A program made the translations under genes and the position numbers. A stretch of 64,000 nucleotides of DNA from Lachancea kluyveri NRRL Y-12651 (lineage: Eukaryota > Ascomycota > Saccharomycetes > Saccharomycetales > Saccharomycetaceae), in NCBI GenBank assembly GCA_000149225.2, contig CM000693.1, positions 496,001-560,000 on the forward strand, written 5' to 3'. Positions 11,301-18,841 of the stretch are shown piece after piece. How positions within the stretch are numbered: the first letter of the stretch is position 1; every line of letters begins with the position of its first letter. Below the pieces are notes generated by a model. It had not been told where the DNA came from. It worked only from the letters and a program-made list of their open reading frames with translations, and ran no database searches.

Positions 11301-12099
11301 ATTTATCGGTATGATTATTGGTAAAGCTATCAACGATCAGTGTTTCTTAGATTGTCACTTTAGCAGAGACGTCTACAAAAACATGTTAGGTAAACCAGTA
11401 TCTTTGAAGGATATGGAGTCTTTGGATTTGGATTACTACAAATCGTTGATCTGGATTTTGGAAAACGATATCACGGACATTATTGAAGAGACATTTTCTG
11501 TGGAAACCGACGACTACGGTGAACATAAAACTATTGATTTGATTGAAAATGGCCATAATGTTCCGGTGACTGAAGAGAATAAGCAAGACTATGTCAAAAA
11601 GATTGTGGAGTATAAGCTGCACACCTCAGTGAAAGACCAAATTGACAACTTTCTGCAAGGATTCTATGCAATAATTCCTAAAGATTTAATCTCGATATTC
11701 GACGAACAAGAACTAGAGCTGCTAATCAGTGGGTTGCCAGATATCGACGTCGATGATTGGAAAAACAACACTACTTATGGAAACTACACCCCAACCTGTA
11801 AACAGATCAACTACTTCTGGAGGGCGGTCCGTTCTTTTGACGCAGAAGAGCGTGCCAAGCTGCTGCAGTTCGTTACAGGCACAAGTAAGGTTCCATTGAA
11901 CGGTTTCAAAGAATTGACTGGCGTTAACGGTGTCAGCAAGTTTTCGATACACAGAGACTATGGTCCAACTGACAGATTACCATCGTCTCATACCTGTTTC
12001 AACCAGCTAGACCTACCAGCGTACGATTCATATGAGACCTTACGTGGATCCTTGTTACTAGCTATTAATGAAGGCCACGAAGGCTTTGGTATTGCTTAG
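2314..12099 (+). CDS. TOM1: HECT-type E3 ubiquitin ligase Tom1 (HUWE1 family)
   Basis: Encodes 3261 residues, close to the roughly 3270 of S. cerevisiae Tom1. Tom1 ubiquitinates nuclear and unassembled proteins (excess histones, unassembled ribosomal proteins, Cdc6 and others) and affects mRNA export. The long N-terminal helical armadillo-like solenoid is followed by a very acidic disordered region (about residues 1885-2085) and a charged helix (about 2263-2295). Two ubiquitin-binding-type repeats follow, FLNELPEDMRAEVF near 2340 and FLDAIPENIREEIL near 2375, as in HUWE1. The HECT domain runs from about 2880 to the end. The catalytic cysteine is predicted at 3228 in SSHTCFNQLDLP, 34 residues from the C terminus, and the usual C-terminal GFGIA is present. 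The ATG at 2314 gives the expected N terminus. No intron or frame break was seen. Confidence 0.97.
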   Translation: MVILTKIEKLQKEEKCKPFKPLLDELLQCSTQEFVSKLVNIVEWDRSRDDLFIWIPILNRIDEILNKMVETYSYKFVDLTNQPVKLVEMSPTDENTAVALISFTCRLLNNTCNRSIYSSIDVMDHMLNCPSFRVKAVAMKVIAIMAERHVTARHRVESNSFTPSEELKEKALALALCLPSSATDDKMEHFSLVDLFFEKKRYPSKWKTLDFTYYTSHSKEQNPTSRASVVVAKPTSNTSALLMKHFTLTTDELKSLSLQQIFDKGMAEIPSQNWFQFCLHATVSKAFSEDTFENIQLRNSIIQVKFNAVAFTSAIYIPAQISTKLFEVDPYTFNSLTEFISLSETKLPRDLRTDALFALECISSKHIWCSDIVRNLGGNMSHGLLFQILRYIAKIIQEDIQTEVDEEYNVRLFYLISNLADVKSLQESLLSAGLISSLLEIVSVKHSRYKRTLASATHLLEVIVGDSDATTEFIANNGFKILIESVNDEVNFALEHPEFGEPSKYSVVYYSISFRQLGYIRSLLKLVLKLLKTDSGDRIRNLIDSPILLALNKLLENRKVFGYTLITYALDVVQTIINTEPTIYQVLVESGTIPYILEHFDQFMGPSSELLRLLPEVISALCLNNDGLHQVKEKKLVKYIFDIILTPELSKTMIWEDRAVDIGISIDELARHYPDLKPIIKDAFFETVKKIPQCTRFKHPYLYRSPSGKGEFYHSKDDEVIDYEEGAGEIAFWETQESAPIINCFSDVFCGMTLENESWADLLDKTGFCELVHIVLDRPTFDYVNSSSFLNFTDALNFNCKHSKNSDHVLPCLLEILKENMEEITDFLTYDFGKSYILSETPEKIEKLVHKLCVIGVLLYLIVELYIEICTMSPSKVLQVLDFENGGPEIIKNVGLLFQRSVLEEMYIRQNLPNSVAIETTVQAFNNAPPIIVQAAKPAKTELKDDKTSAKFKNTLQERTIFIKLQSWIALLFRRLTRLTHSRKISAVNSDRALEVRIFDSVVKEITAMIDLRYLESHLSYFLVVFHFNAFVLTYPNSSSSASGKIQTIPALLFYQNGGYKLYFEAIKLLFKKIQKIKDVESIEKIDYVKDSEDIMAVSTLINALSFFNKSIQFEMMENIRNANEYYPYDDIFYNVTKALVVPIKILALGLLDEIMQVSDVFGSDVRRLPYSVFKQILSMLKNIYNSSSEEIDQGLYELRWDLMPPSHRKIQLLVACGITPDVAQGYLEEQNDDLPIHVRPDVFSEEEWGKYQEIKKAGECETDIQLLAPQYKDYSTSDDLSVMRTDFYRNNLEDKILEVLPLYPKLVNAISRAFLEIFNEVGEARNKILVKLLKILTQIELEDTFKLAPIIHLFGIFLNDSDIYEQAEEEIKQFLEYLVKCLRPNNVNKPWFSKALYVYEIILAKSEAPKIGEIPEGIDAPCPAVFSGFKIPVDIKQTIFDVLIRVNEITDFYSALAISRILILYTRDEHFSYEVSQSSILSKILKVIGFHQKLDKINYLESSFLLLARRCFENSDVVSNLIQYELNEAFTTRVANEYKEKSRELSGLVSEKANIVMRDPDLFVNYLCETARFGDFASPEKLENLGVKRYMQEKDEDMNDLDSTVDGRHALKNRTGIIHLLLSQLMAAYKKDWTSEPPVVEDGDKKKGNSGIKVSRNPVCAYMIFLLKVLIELVISYKQSKFEFLTFNKRNMYVESPKPRMTALNFFLYQLLDTKGPNQSKHEAKRREVIGRLACDVIIGFASSVQHKFTQKQDPKMADPDMTFIRKFTIECLTKALKDTTSSHKSLQMFVGKLYGWFDLTSSLLLTERSYLHAILDTDTAHPDKYQICKLMLEMNVPSIISDCVASLDLNYPFSKKLFNCSIEPLNAINKIRNEFSELFKLENNEEDEEVDDESDKEDVQDMFKNSALGMYDVEDIEDYDDDEDESLIGDDEDIAFVEEDEDGIEVVFSETEREHETGDYSGSSDDTGSEDASEDDIGFEIEGDNVVVNIAHESDDEASGTDGSNGAASSDNSELSYYTDSGSSVDLIEVDDNGYDSELGIDLDDPELGASDWESGLSELSDSDSSDSDVEDVYDYSVRSGGRWLRNDGIEIDDYSEDDDERGRFTGIQHVFSPEEELFRSYGERSRNGHGFNHRDGRHSGFSIMSHSVNFLNGERRNQSTLTNPLGPSGLEEVENGIVNQSSNISTGVNYRAQPMHLSDLLLQNAIFGVSPTESIVLKSTTARWNDILEMFYDSKVYANNVIPTIVGRIFQASYDLYVKRREETREKEKEQKMKREEELRKQMEARKRTLEEMQSGDEDQGSDASETVEQDNLEPIYVNIDGEEVNIAGTDIDPDFLNELPEDMRAEVFAEHVRERRAEAIHHTVHSREIDSDFLDAIPENIREEILDQEAAESRFSQVIGSIREQTDTDVNPGAGEVSITEGDVESETKSVNNDNEKKKVPRIHFAPLVDRSGIAALMKSVFICQPYLAREVYHELFYRLCSSKQNRSDIMNMLLLILTEGINDQHSLERIYNLISNRASGNVKHVQNYQLPVDCTPLIVANQSIEILQSLIDADSRLKFFFITEHENLLINKSPSKKRDIFSKNMKWPINCLFSLLDKNIITDETVLMDLLTRILQVCTKPISTIVKTSKDSTKKKFQVPHIEPKHLEHIVSIIKLESCNTKVFQQTLNIMTNISMLKGVQDMFTKELSALAIETVNTLVKYLDALSAEILTVKNGTEINSEIIQKFTVPSSEQSKLLKVLTAIDYMYTTKKNAEEVDVQKLMDLYNKMTLGSVWVALSKCLSDFEDRQHMSTSATILLPLIESLMVVCKHSKVRDTKDPNLKYESKKCDFAQIPVENLFFSFTDLHKKLLNQMIRSNPKLMSGPFSLLVRNPKILDFDNKRYYFIAELRSDNQDRPKLSITIRREQVFLDSYRSLFFKSNDEIKNSKLEITFKGEAGVDAGGVTREWYQVLSRQMFNPDYALFLPVASDKTTFHPNRTSGINPEHLSFFKFIGMIIGKAINDQCFLDCHFSRDVYKNMLGKPVSLKDMESLDLDYYKSLIWILENDITDIIEETFSVETDDYGEHKTIDLIENGHNVPVTEENKQDYVKKIVEYKLHTSVKDQIDNFLQGFYAIIPKDLISIFDEQELELLISGLPDIDVDDWKNNTTYGNYTPTCKQINYFWRAVRSFDAEERAKLLQFVTGTSKVPLNGFKELTGVNGVSKFSIHRDYGPTDRLPSSHTCFNQLDLPAYDSYETLRGSLLLAINEGHEGFGIA

Positions 12100-12745
12100 A
12101 TGTTGTATTTATATATATACTAGTATGGATCAAATGTAAGTTTGTTTGTTTTTCTTTTTTTTGATTATTGACTCTAAAATGGTTGCATATCTTGACGCTT
12201 GTGTGCGATTGTTTTTTTCTACGTGCAACCATCTTACTGATTAATTATTTAGATTAAAACTAAAACATCCATCCATTCATCAAACCATTAAAATCAATGG
12301 TTGAACTCGATAAGAACCATGACAGCAAAACATAAATTCGTTGATGATGACAGCACGATAAGTCACGAAGACTCCTGTAGAGTCCCACGCAGTTGCGAAC
12401 GCGCTCACCATTCTGTACCCAATCCTTTCGTTGCCCACGTCCAATTCTTAAAATGAGTTCATGGTATTATCTCGAAAGAGTATTTAGGGTAGACAAGAAG
12501 TATTTAAATAAAAAAAAAAAAGAAAAAAAAAGGGTTGTGGCCATATGCCGGAGCACTAAAAAACAGATTTCAACTCACCAATTCGTCGCTTATATGTTAA
12601 AGTAAAGTGTTGGCAGTATTTGAAATGGCCTTAAAACCAATGCTTGCCACTTGTGAAAAGGCTGAGAAAAAAAAGAATTCTCCTTGCAACAAGCAGCGAA
12701 CAAATTGCAAGATATGGATTGTAACCAATTGAAAGCCATTTACCC
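12100..12745. other. Intergenic between convergent TOM1 and a small gene
   Basis: Holds both 3' ends. A plus-strand ORF at 12393-12605 is mostly a lysine run from an A-rich stretch and has no recognisable product. Nothing else seen. Confidence 0.5.
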
Positions 12746-12982
12746 TCAACGATGCTGTTGCTGCTCCAACGCCTTAACATGAACCTCAAGGTTTCTCACA
12801 GATTTTCTCAAATTCAATATGTCTTCAGACCATTCCATGTCTCTTCTCCCACCCCCCAAAACACTCAGGACTAGAATTGATGAAACGGCGATGCCAGCAC
12901 CGAAACCGATTAGACCACCTTTGAGTGATCTACGCCTCGTTTGTAAAATGGCTTGATTCATTAGTTGTGCAGAGGGTTTCAT
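12746..12982 (-). CDS. Small single-pass membrane protein, possibly mitochondrial (unrecognised)
   Basis: Seventy-eight residues starting at the ATG at 12982. The N terminus is basic and free of acidic residues (MNQAILQTRRRSLKGG). It is followed by one glycine-rich hydrophobic segment (about residues 24-43, GFGAGIAVSSILVLSVL) and then a charged amphipathic helix likely to form a coiled coil (LRKSVRNLEVHVKALEQQ). This layout is common in small inner-membrane assembly factors of mitochondria, but that is inference. I do not recognise a named S. cerevisiae counterpart at this place between TOM1 and SRC1/HEH2. The composition (membrane segment plus heptads) is unlikely for a chance ORF of this size, and no better ORF overlaps it. 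Confidence 0.55.
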   Translation of the reverse strand: MKPSAQLMNQAILQTRRRSLKGGLIGFGAGIAVSSILVLSVLGGGRRDMEWSEDILNLRKSVRNLEVHVKALEQQQHR

Positions 12983-13463
12983 TCTTCGTTTATTTTTCTG
13001 TTTGTAGTTGTATTGGTTAGAAATTCAGATCTCTTTGGATCCACACTGACCGTTACTTATAAATATTCATCTCATTTATATATACTAGGATCAATGGTTG
13101 GGGTAATGTTTGCTGATACTGACGAAAATCTCCGGACGAATGCAATTCGGACTTCGCAGTCTCAAGAAAAACTCACAAAACCCACAAAACTCCGAACAGC
13201 CACGGCTTCCACGTCAGTGGGATGCCCAGAGGTAGACGAAAGAAGGCAACCGATGTGTTTGCAACCATTCTCTCACGTACATTACTTTGGAATTTGCTCA
13301 TTTGTTAACTGACGAGTGAGCAAGCAGTCGATTTTGGTTACTAGCCTCGTCTTTGTCTGCTGAACACGGACGAGGGGAATTTTACAGGGCACATGATATA
13401 AATTACATAATCTACAAACAATAACTAAGCGGAGTATAAATTCTTCAAACTATATAGTACACA
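12983..13463. other. Intergenic upstream of the small membrane-protein gene
   Basis: Contains the promoter of the minus-strand gene ending at 12982 and the 3' flank of the HEH gene. A 115-codon plus-strand ORF reads across it but looks non-coding. No other structure seen. Confidence 0.5.
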
Positions 13464-16047
13464 TTAGTTCGTGGTCTCGTCCTCCAAGGGTCCGATCCAC
13501 TCCCAACATTTCATGATTTCGCCGTGAACCTCCATCAAACTGGACTTCACGTTTGTGTTGTTGTGTTCCAATTTCTTGGCAACTTTGTTCCATAGGTGGT
13601 TCTTGAACTTCAAATCGACAATGTCGGACAATAGGACGTCTCGTAGTTGTACGGTACTCAGGAATTTAGGTTTGTTGCCAACAGTTTCGTTTGCAGTTCT
13701 CTTTAGTTTTTTGATAACCTGTTCCGTTAATGTCTCGACTTTTTTCTGTTCTTCGAAATACCGTTGTAACTTGTATTTGATCGCTTGAACCATCAGCAGT
13801 ATCACGCTACCGGACCAAATTACAACTCGGAATCGTTTATAGGTCTGATAGACCTCTCTTTCGAATTTACACTTGAGCCCGATGTACTTCTTGGATGTCG
13901 AGCGAAAAAGTCCCGCTTCTTTGTCTTCTGGATATTGAAAATGTCCCTTCTGTTTCTGAATGTCATTGGTTTCAGTTGAGTTGTCGGTGTCTGTTGAAAA
14001 CTCAGTTGTACTGGGCTGTAGCTGTTCACATACAAAGAAAAAAGTTAGTAATCGCTGTCGAAAAAAGTAGTACAAAAAAAAAAAATTAACTCACTTGCCT
14101 CCAGATGATTTCTGGTTCGTTTTTTAAGTCTTCGACAACTTGAACCCATAAATCGTTAAATTCTTCGTCATTGATCCACGGCGCACGTGATTCGTAAAAT
14201 ATTTGGTGCAACTCTTCTTCTGTGATACCACTTTCAAAATCATTGTCACTCTCACCGCACTTGATCCGGGAGTTTTTAGTTCTTAGTAGTTCCAGAGATT
14301 TCTTCACAACCTCGGAGATCAATTTCTCCTTTTTGGAATCTTTCACACAATAGTCACTGACAGGAAACAATCCATATAAGCTCAGTTTCGATGGCGTGAT
14401 GGCATAGTCAGGCTTACACTTGATTCTCATATAAGGATAACAAATTGCATTTTCAGGGCACGGCAAACATTGAGGCTTGTATTGTTCCAAGAAACTCTCC
14501 ACACCATCGACAACCTGTAAATTGTCTGGATTCTGGAAAGTTGGCAAATTAATCTCATGGCCACAGTAGCCCACAAGAACTCTCTGCTCACGATACCACA
14601 GGCCAAAAAGGATGGGTAGGACGATCAGAACAAATGTCGAGACCTTGAACAGAAATCTTCCAACACAATGCACGAAAGCTTTGATATGAGCAGTTTTTGG
14701 CTTATTCTTATTCTCTGGTCCAACTGCCCTCTCAGGTTTTTCGTCGCCTTCTCTTATCTTTTCCTCTTCCTCCTTCAGCCTTTCTTCCATAGCATCAATG
14801 TCGTGCTTAGTAGGTAGTTCAGGTGTAGAAATCTTAGGGGTATCAATCTGTTGCTCAAGCTCGGAAATCTCGATTGGCTCTTCGTCATCCTCTGCTTCAG
14901 ATGATGCGATAGTCTCATCGGGCTCTTCGCCAACCTCTGTCTCAGATAAAAGACCCTGTTCATTCGATTCATTACTTATGGCTCCAACAGATTGACTCTT
15001 TTCTGTAGGATCCTCGTTCTTCCCACTAGCCTCATAAGATTCAGAAGATTCAGTTGCTTCTCTAGAGCTCTGTTTTTCTTCTTCTTCTTCTTCCTCTTCC
15101 TGCTCCTGCTCCTGCTCCTGTTCCTGCTCTGCTCCTTCCTCTTTTCCTTTGCCGGTTGCTGAAAAAGAAGGTAAATTGTCAAAGCTTGGTTCGGAACTAG
15201 TTTTCTTGGCCGGTGTGCTTTGATTTTGATTGGTCACCTTCATCAACTGTTTGGCAAAGGCTGGACTAACCTTCAGTTTACTCAGATCTGGTGACATTGT
15301 CTTTCTCTTGAAGGAAAAATCGTGATAAGCACTGTCTTCATCTTGAATAGGCAATTTGTCCTTTACATCCTTCTCTTGTTCAAAAACCAAAAAATTTTCT
15401 TTACTCATTGGTGATCTTGAACCGGCAAGGGAAGCAGAGGATGACTCTGATGAAGATTCAAACTTGTCAATAACTAGGGACCTATGAGGAGATTTCGTCG
15501 GAGTTCTCTTGGACCTCACCTTTTCTGTGATTGGCGAATTTAATGTTGGTAATTTTTCCTCTTTTGGTTTCTTAGCATGTGTCTTTTTAGCCCTGGGGGT
15601 TTCCTCATCATCCTCTTCTTCGTGTTTTCCCCTTCTCTTCTTTGGCAAGACAGACTTTTGAAAGTCGTTTACATCAGTGAATGGCGAAGATTCTTTTTTT
15701 AACACCTTTAATCCATCGATACTTTCGGTTTCACTAAATGCTGAGCTAGTCGATGCAACCCTTGCTGACCCTTTAGAACGCGATCCATCTGCTTCCTCAC
15801 TTTTAGCTCTTTTCTTACTCTTTTTCTTTTTCACTTTAACGATACCTTCCGAACTAGGCTTTAATGTCTTCTTCTTTAGCAGCAATTCTTCTCTCCTTGG
15901 TTTAATGTTCCGATTGAAAGCCTTTACGAGTTCTGCTTTCTTACTGTTCAATTGGATATCTACACCGTGCTCCACAAGAATTCTTCTTAACTGGGCAACC
16001 TTTAACGTCTTGGGATCAAAGCCCTCGAGTAAGTATTCACTGTCCAT
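13464..16047 (-). CDS. SRC1: Heh1/Src1 inner nuclear membrane protein, alternatively spliced
   Basis: LEM-family inner nuclear membrane protein (Man1/Heh type). Exon 1 begins at 16047 and the acceptor CAG ends at 14022. Two overlapping donors exist. GTGAGT at 14094 joins exon 1 (to 14095) to 14021-13464 and gives 836 residues. GCAAGT at 14098 joins exon 1 (to 14099) to 14021-13820 in another frame and gives 716 residues. Branch point TACTAAC lies at 14050-14044. Domains: helix-extension-helix at about residues 10-45; lysine-rich possible NLS near 70; acidic disordered linker with an EQ repeat; first membrane segment near 460-480; and the cysteine-containing Man1/Src1 lumenal domain. The long form adds a second membrane segment (VVIWSGSVILLMVQAI) and a C-terminal extralumenal tail. 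S. cerevisiae Src1 uses the same overlapping donors (long form 834 residues). Divergent from AMD1 across 251 bp. Confidence 0.95.
14022..14098 (-). promoter_or_regulatory. Alternative-splicing element of the HEH/SRC1 intron
   Basis: Read on the minus strand the exon-intron junction is GGCAAGTGAGTTAA. The two donors GCAAGT (from 14098) and GTGAGT (from 14094) overlap and are 4 nt apart. They share the branch point TACTAAC (14050-14044) and acceptor AACAG (ending 14022). If unspliced, translation stops at the TAA three codons past the junction. Donor choice therefore sets the reading frame of exon 2. Confidence 0.93.
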
Positions 16048-16298
16048 TGGACCTTTATACTTTGTTCTTGTAGATCAAATGTCAGCAACAGCCATATATA
16101 AAAAAACTTGTTGGAATTGGTATTTCTTCTTTTGTGGAACAGCGCACTTAAAAACAAAGGCAGGGTAATGGAATCGAAAAGTAACTATATACGATACAGG
16201 ACAAGCGTTTTATTTGATCTTTTAGCAGCCTGAAGCAGGAAAAAGAGGATAAAGTACAATTCTGACCCCAGGAAAGCTTCTTGAAAGGAAAACCAATA

Positions 16299-18680
16299 AT
16301 GGACGTAAACCAGACTTCAAAGGACTTTTCGAAACTATCTTTGGAGCCGCAATTTTCGCATGATGATCCTTCCATGGTTGACAGCCGTGGTTCCAAGTTG
16401 TTCTTAGACGAATCTGATACAGTTGGTTCAACAAACGATTCTTCGGAATATATTGAACAGGAGGGAGAAGAGTTACATCAAGCAAATGCAAACTATTCTT
16501 ATCATGAAGAAAAAAAGCTTTTTGATCACGACAGTAAAAAAAACGCACTTGACCAATTGCACTCTGACAGTACTTCATCTTTTCAGATGCAACAGCAGCA
16601 GGAATTACATTCATGTCGAAGTACTAATGATTCGGATACAGCCGGTAAGAGATTGTCAATCAGTGCGCAGGTCAGCGTTCCAGAGACTCCCGTTGTGAAA
16701 GAGTCGCTGGGATTTGACAATAAGTCGGATCGCCCCTCTATCAATTACAAAATGGGCTTAATTGCTGGCAAGGACCAGCAGTTTTTTGATATTCCTTCGC
16801 CTGAACTAACTGATTTATATTCTAAAGTTCAAGAGTGTAGGGCATTGAGAGAAAAATACCAAACTATCTCTTTACAAAGGCCCGACCAAAACCCAAAGAA
16901 CAGGCCTGATTGGAAGATCTACCCTCCTCCCCCCAAGCCTTCATACAATGCAGCCACCAAGACTGTCATCAAGGTGGTCAATAAGCCAGACATGGAGGTC
17001 TTCAATATGGAGTCATGTGAAATCCCTGGCGAGGATTCACGTTTTGACTTTACAACCAACAATGATGACGCATATGTCGTTCATGAATCCGGTTCTCCTG
17101 ACAAATCGATTGCTGAAATTCCGACTCTGAGAGATTACTACATGGACTTAGACAAAATAGTTCTTATTTCATCAGATGGTCCAGCAAAGTCTTTTGCTTT
17201 TAGGAGGCTCCAGTATCTGGAAGCCCGTTGGAATTTGTATTCCTTGCTTAATGAGTATCAGGAGACCGCTATTTCAAAGAAAAATCCTCATAGAGATTTC
17301 TACAACGTTAGAAAAGTTGACACTCACGTTCATCACTCTGCGTGTATGAACCAAAAACATCTGTTGCGTTTTATCAAGCACAAGTTGAGACACTCAAAGG
17401 ATGAGAAGGTAATTTTTAGGGACGGTAAAGTGTTAACCTTAGACGAGGTGTTTCAATCTTTAAAGTTAAGTGGCTACGATTTGTCCATTGATACATTGGA
17501 TATGCACGCACACAAGGACACCTTCCACAGGTTTGACAAGTTCAACTTGAAATACAACCCTATTGGTGAATCACGTTTAAGAGAAATATTTTTGAAGACT
17601 GATAACTACATCCAAGGTTCCTACCTAGCAGAAATTACTAAGCAAGTTCTTTCTGATTTAGAGAACTCAAAATATCAAAACTGTGAATATAGAATCTCCG
17701 TTTACGGTAGGTCTATTGACGAGTGGGACAAGTTGGCCAACTGGGTAATTGACAACAAAGTGCTTTCCCACAATGTGAGATGGCTGGTACAAATTCCCCG
17801 TCTTTACGATATTTATAAGAAAACAGGTACTGTTAACAACTTCAATGACATTTGCAGAAACTTATTCCAACCGTTATTCGAAGTCACCAAAAATCCTCAA
17901 TCCCACCCTAAGTTACATGTCTTTCTACAAAGAGTCATTGGGTTTGACTCGGTAGACGATGAATCCAAGGTTGACCGCCGCTTCCATAAGAAATATCCTA
18001 AGCCTTCTTTATGGGAAGCTCCTCAGAATCCTCCATACTCTTACTACTTGTACTATCTGTACTCTAATATGGCATCTTTGAATCAATGGAGAGCCAAGCG
18101 TGGTTTTAACACTCTTGTGCTAAGACCTCATTGCGGTGAGGCAGGTGACCCAGAACATTTGATATCTGCATACTTGCTAGCACAAGGTATTTCCCACGGT
18201 ATTTTGTTGAGGAAGGTTCCTTTTGTCCAATATTTATATTATTTGGACCAAGTTGGTATCGCTATGTCCCCATTATCAAATAATGCATTATTTTTGACAT
18301 ACGATAAAAACCCCTTCCCATACTACTTCAAAAGAGGATTGAATGTTTCTCTTTCCACTGATGACCCTCTTCAGTTCTCCTACACAAGAGAACCTTTAAT
18401 CGAGGAATACTCAGTTGCAGCGCAAATATACAAATTATCCAATGTGGACATGTGTGAGCTGGCAAGAAACTCTGTATTACAAAGTGGATGGGAAGCTCAA
18501 ATTAAGAGTCATTGGGTTGGTAAGGACTTTGAGAAAGAAGGTGTTGAAGGTAATGATGTTGAAAAGACAAACGTTCCCGACATCAGAATTAACTACAGAT
18601 ACGAAACACTATCAACTGAATTGGAATTGGTCGAACATTACTCAAGCTTTAAGGATCCAGATCAAGGTCTTGAGCAGTAA
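16299..18680 (+). CDS. AMD1: AMP deaminase
   Basis: Converts AMP to IMP and ammonia in purine interconversion and energy-charge control. The first ATG in frame at 16299 gives 793 residues (S. cerevisiae about 810). The N-terminal 200 residues are variable and disordered. The catalytic TIM-barrel part is nearly identical to yeast Amd1: zinc-binding VDTHVHHSACM near residue 340, substrate region NPIGESRLREIF, HCGEAGDPEH with the third histidine, and SLSTDDPLQFSYTREP near 684 with the catalytic aspartates. The C-terminal EALNYRYETL-like tail (RINYRYETLSTELELV) is conserved. The gene is divergent from HEH and convergent with PFA5. Single-copy synteny agrees with S. cerevisiae YML035C next to SRC1. 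Confidence 0.97.
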   Translation: MDVNQTSKDFSKLSLEPQFSHDDPSMVDSRGSKLFLDESDTVGSTNDSSEYIEQEGEELHQANANYSYHEEKKLFDHDSKKNALDQLHSDSTSSFQMQQQQELHSCRSTNDSDTAGKRLSISAQVSVPETPVVKESLGFDNKSDRPSINYKMGLIAGKDQQFFDIPSPELTDLYSKVQECRALREKYQTISLQRPDQNPKNRPDWKIYPPPPKPSYNAATKTVIKVVNKPDMEVFNMESCEIPGEDSRFDFTTNNDDAYVVHESGSPDKSIAEIPTLRDYYMDLDKIVLISSDGPAKSFAFRRLQYLEARWNLYSLLNEYQETAISKKNPHRDFYNVRKVDTHVHHSACMNQKHLLRFIKHKLRHSKDEKVIFRDGKVLTLDEVFQSLKLSGYDLSIDTLDMHAHKDTFHRFDKFNLKYNPIGESRLREIFLKTDNYIQGSYLAEITKQVLSDLENSKYQNCEYRISVYGRSIDEWDKLANWVIDNKVLSHNVRWLVQIPRLYDIYKKTGTVNNFNDICRNLFQPLFEVTKNPQSHPKLHVFLQRVIGFDSVDDESKVDRRFHKKYPKPSLWEAPQNPPYSYYLYYLYSNMASLNQWRAKRGFNTLVLRPHCGEAGDPEHLISAYLLAQGISHGILLRKVPFVQYLYYLDQVGIAMSPLSNNALFLTYDKNPFPYYFKRGLNVSLSTDDPLQFSYTREPLIEEYSVAAQIYKLSNVDMCELARNSVLQSGWEAQIKSHWVGKDFEKEGVEGNDVEKTNVPDIRINYRYETLSTELELVEHYSSFKDPDQGLEQ

Positions 18681-18841
18681 TTATCTCTTCCTATTTTTCA
18701 ACCTTTTATTTTATTTTATTTTTTTTTTTTTTCTTTTTCTCGTTTATTTGTTGTTATAGAGAAAATAAAAGCGATAAAATTGATACTGTACGAAATGGTT
18801 ATCTCCTTTCAGTTTTCGAGAAATTACGTGTATATAAGTCA

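Noticed and set aside
12393-12605. 70-codon plus-strand ORF downstream of TOM1
   Set aside because: The lysine run reflects an A tract; no start context or family recognised.
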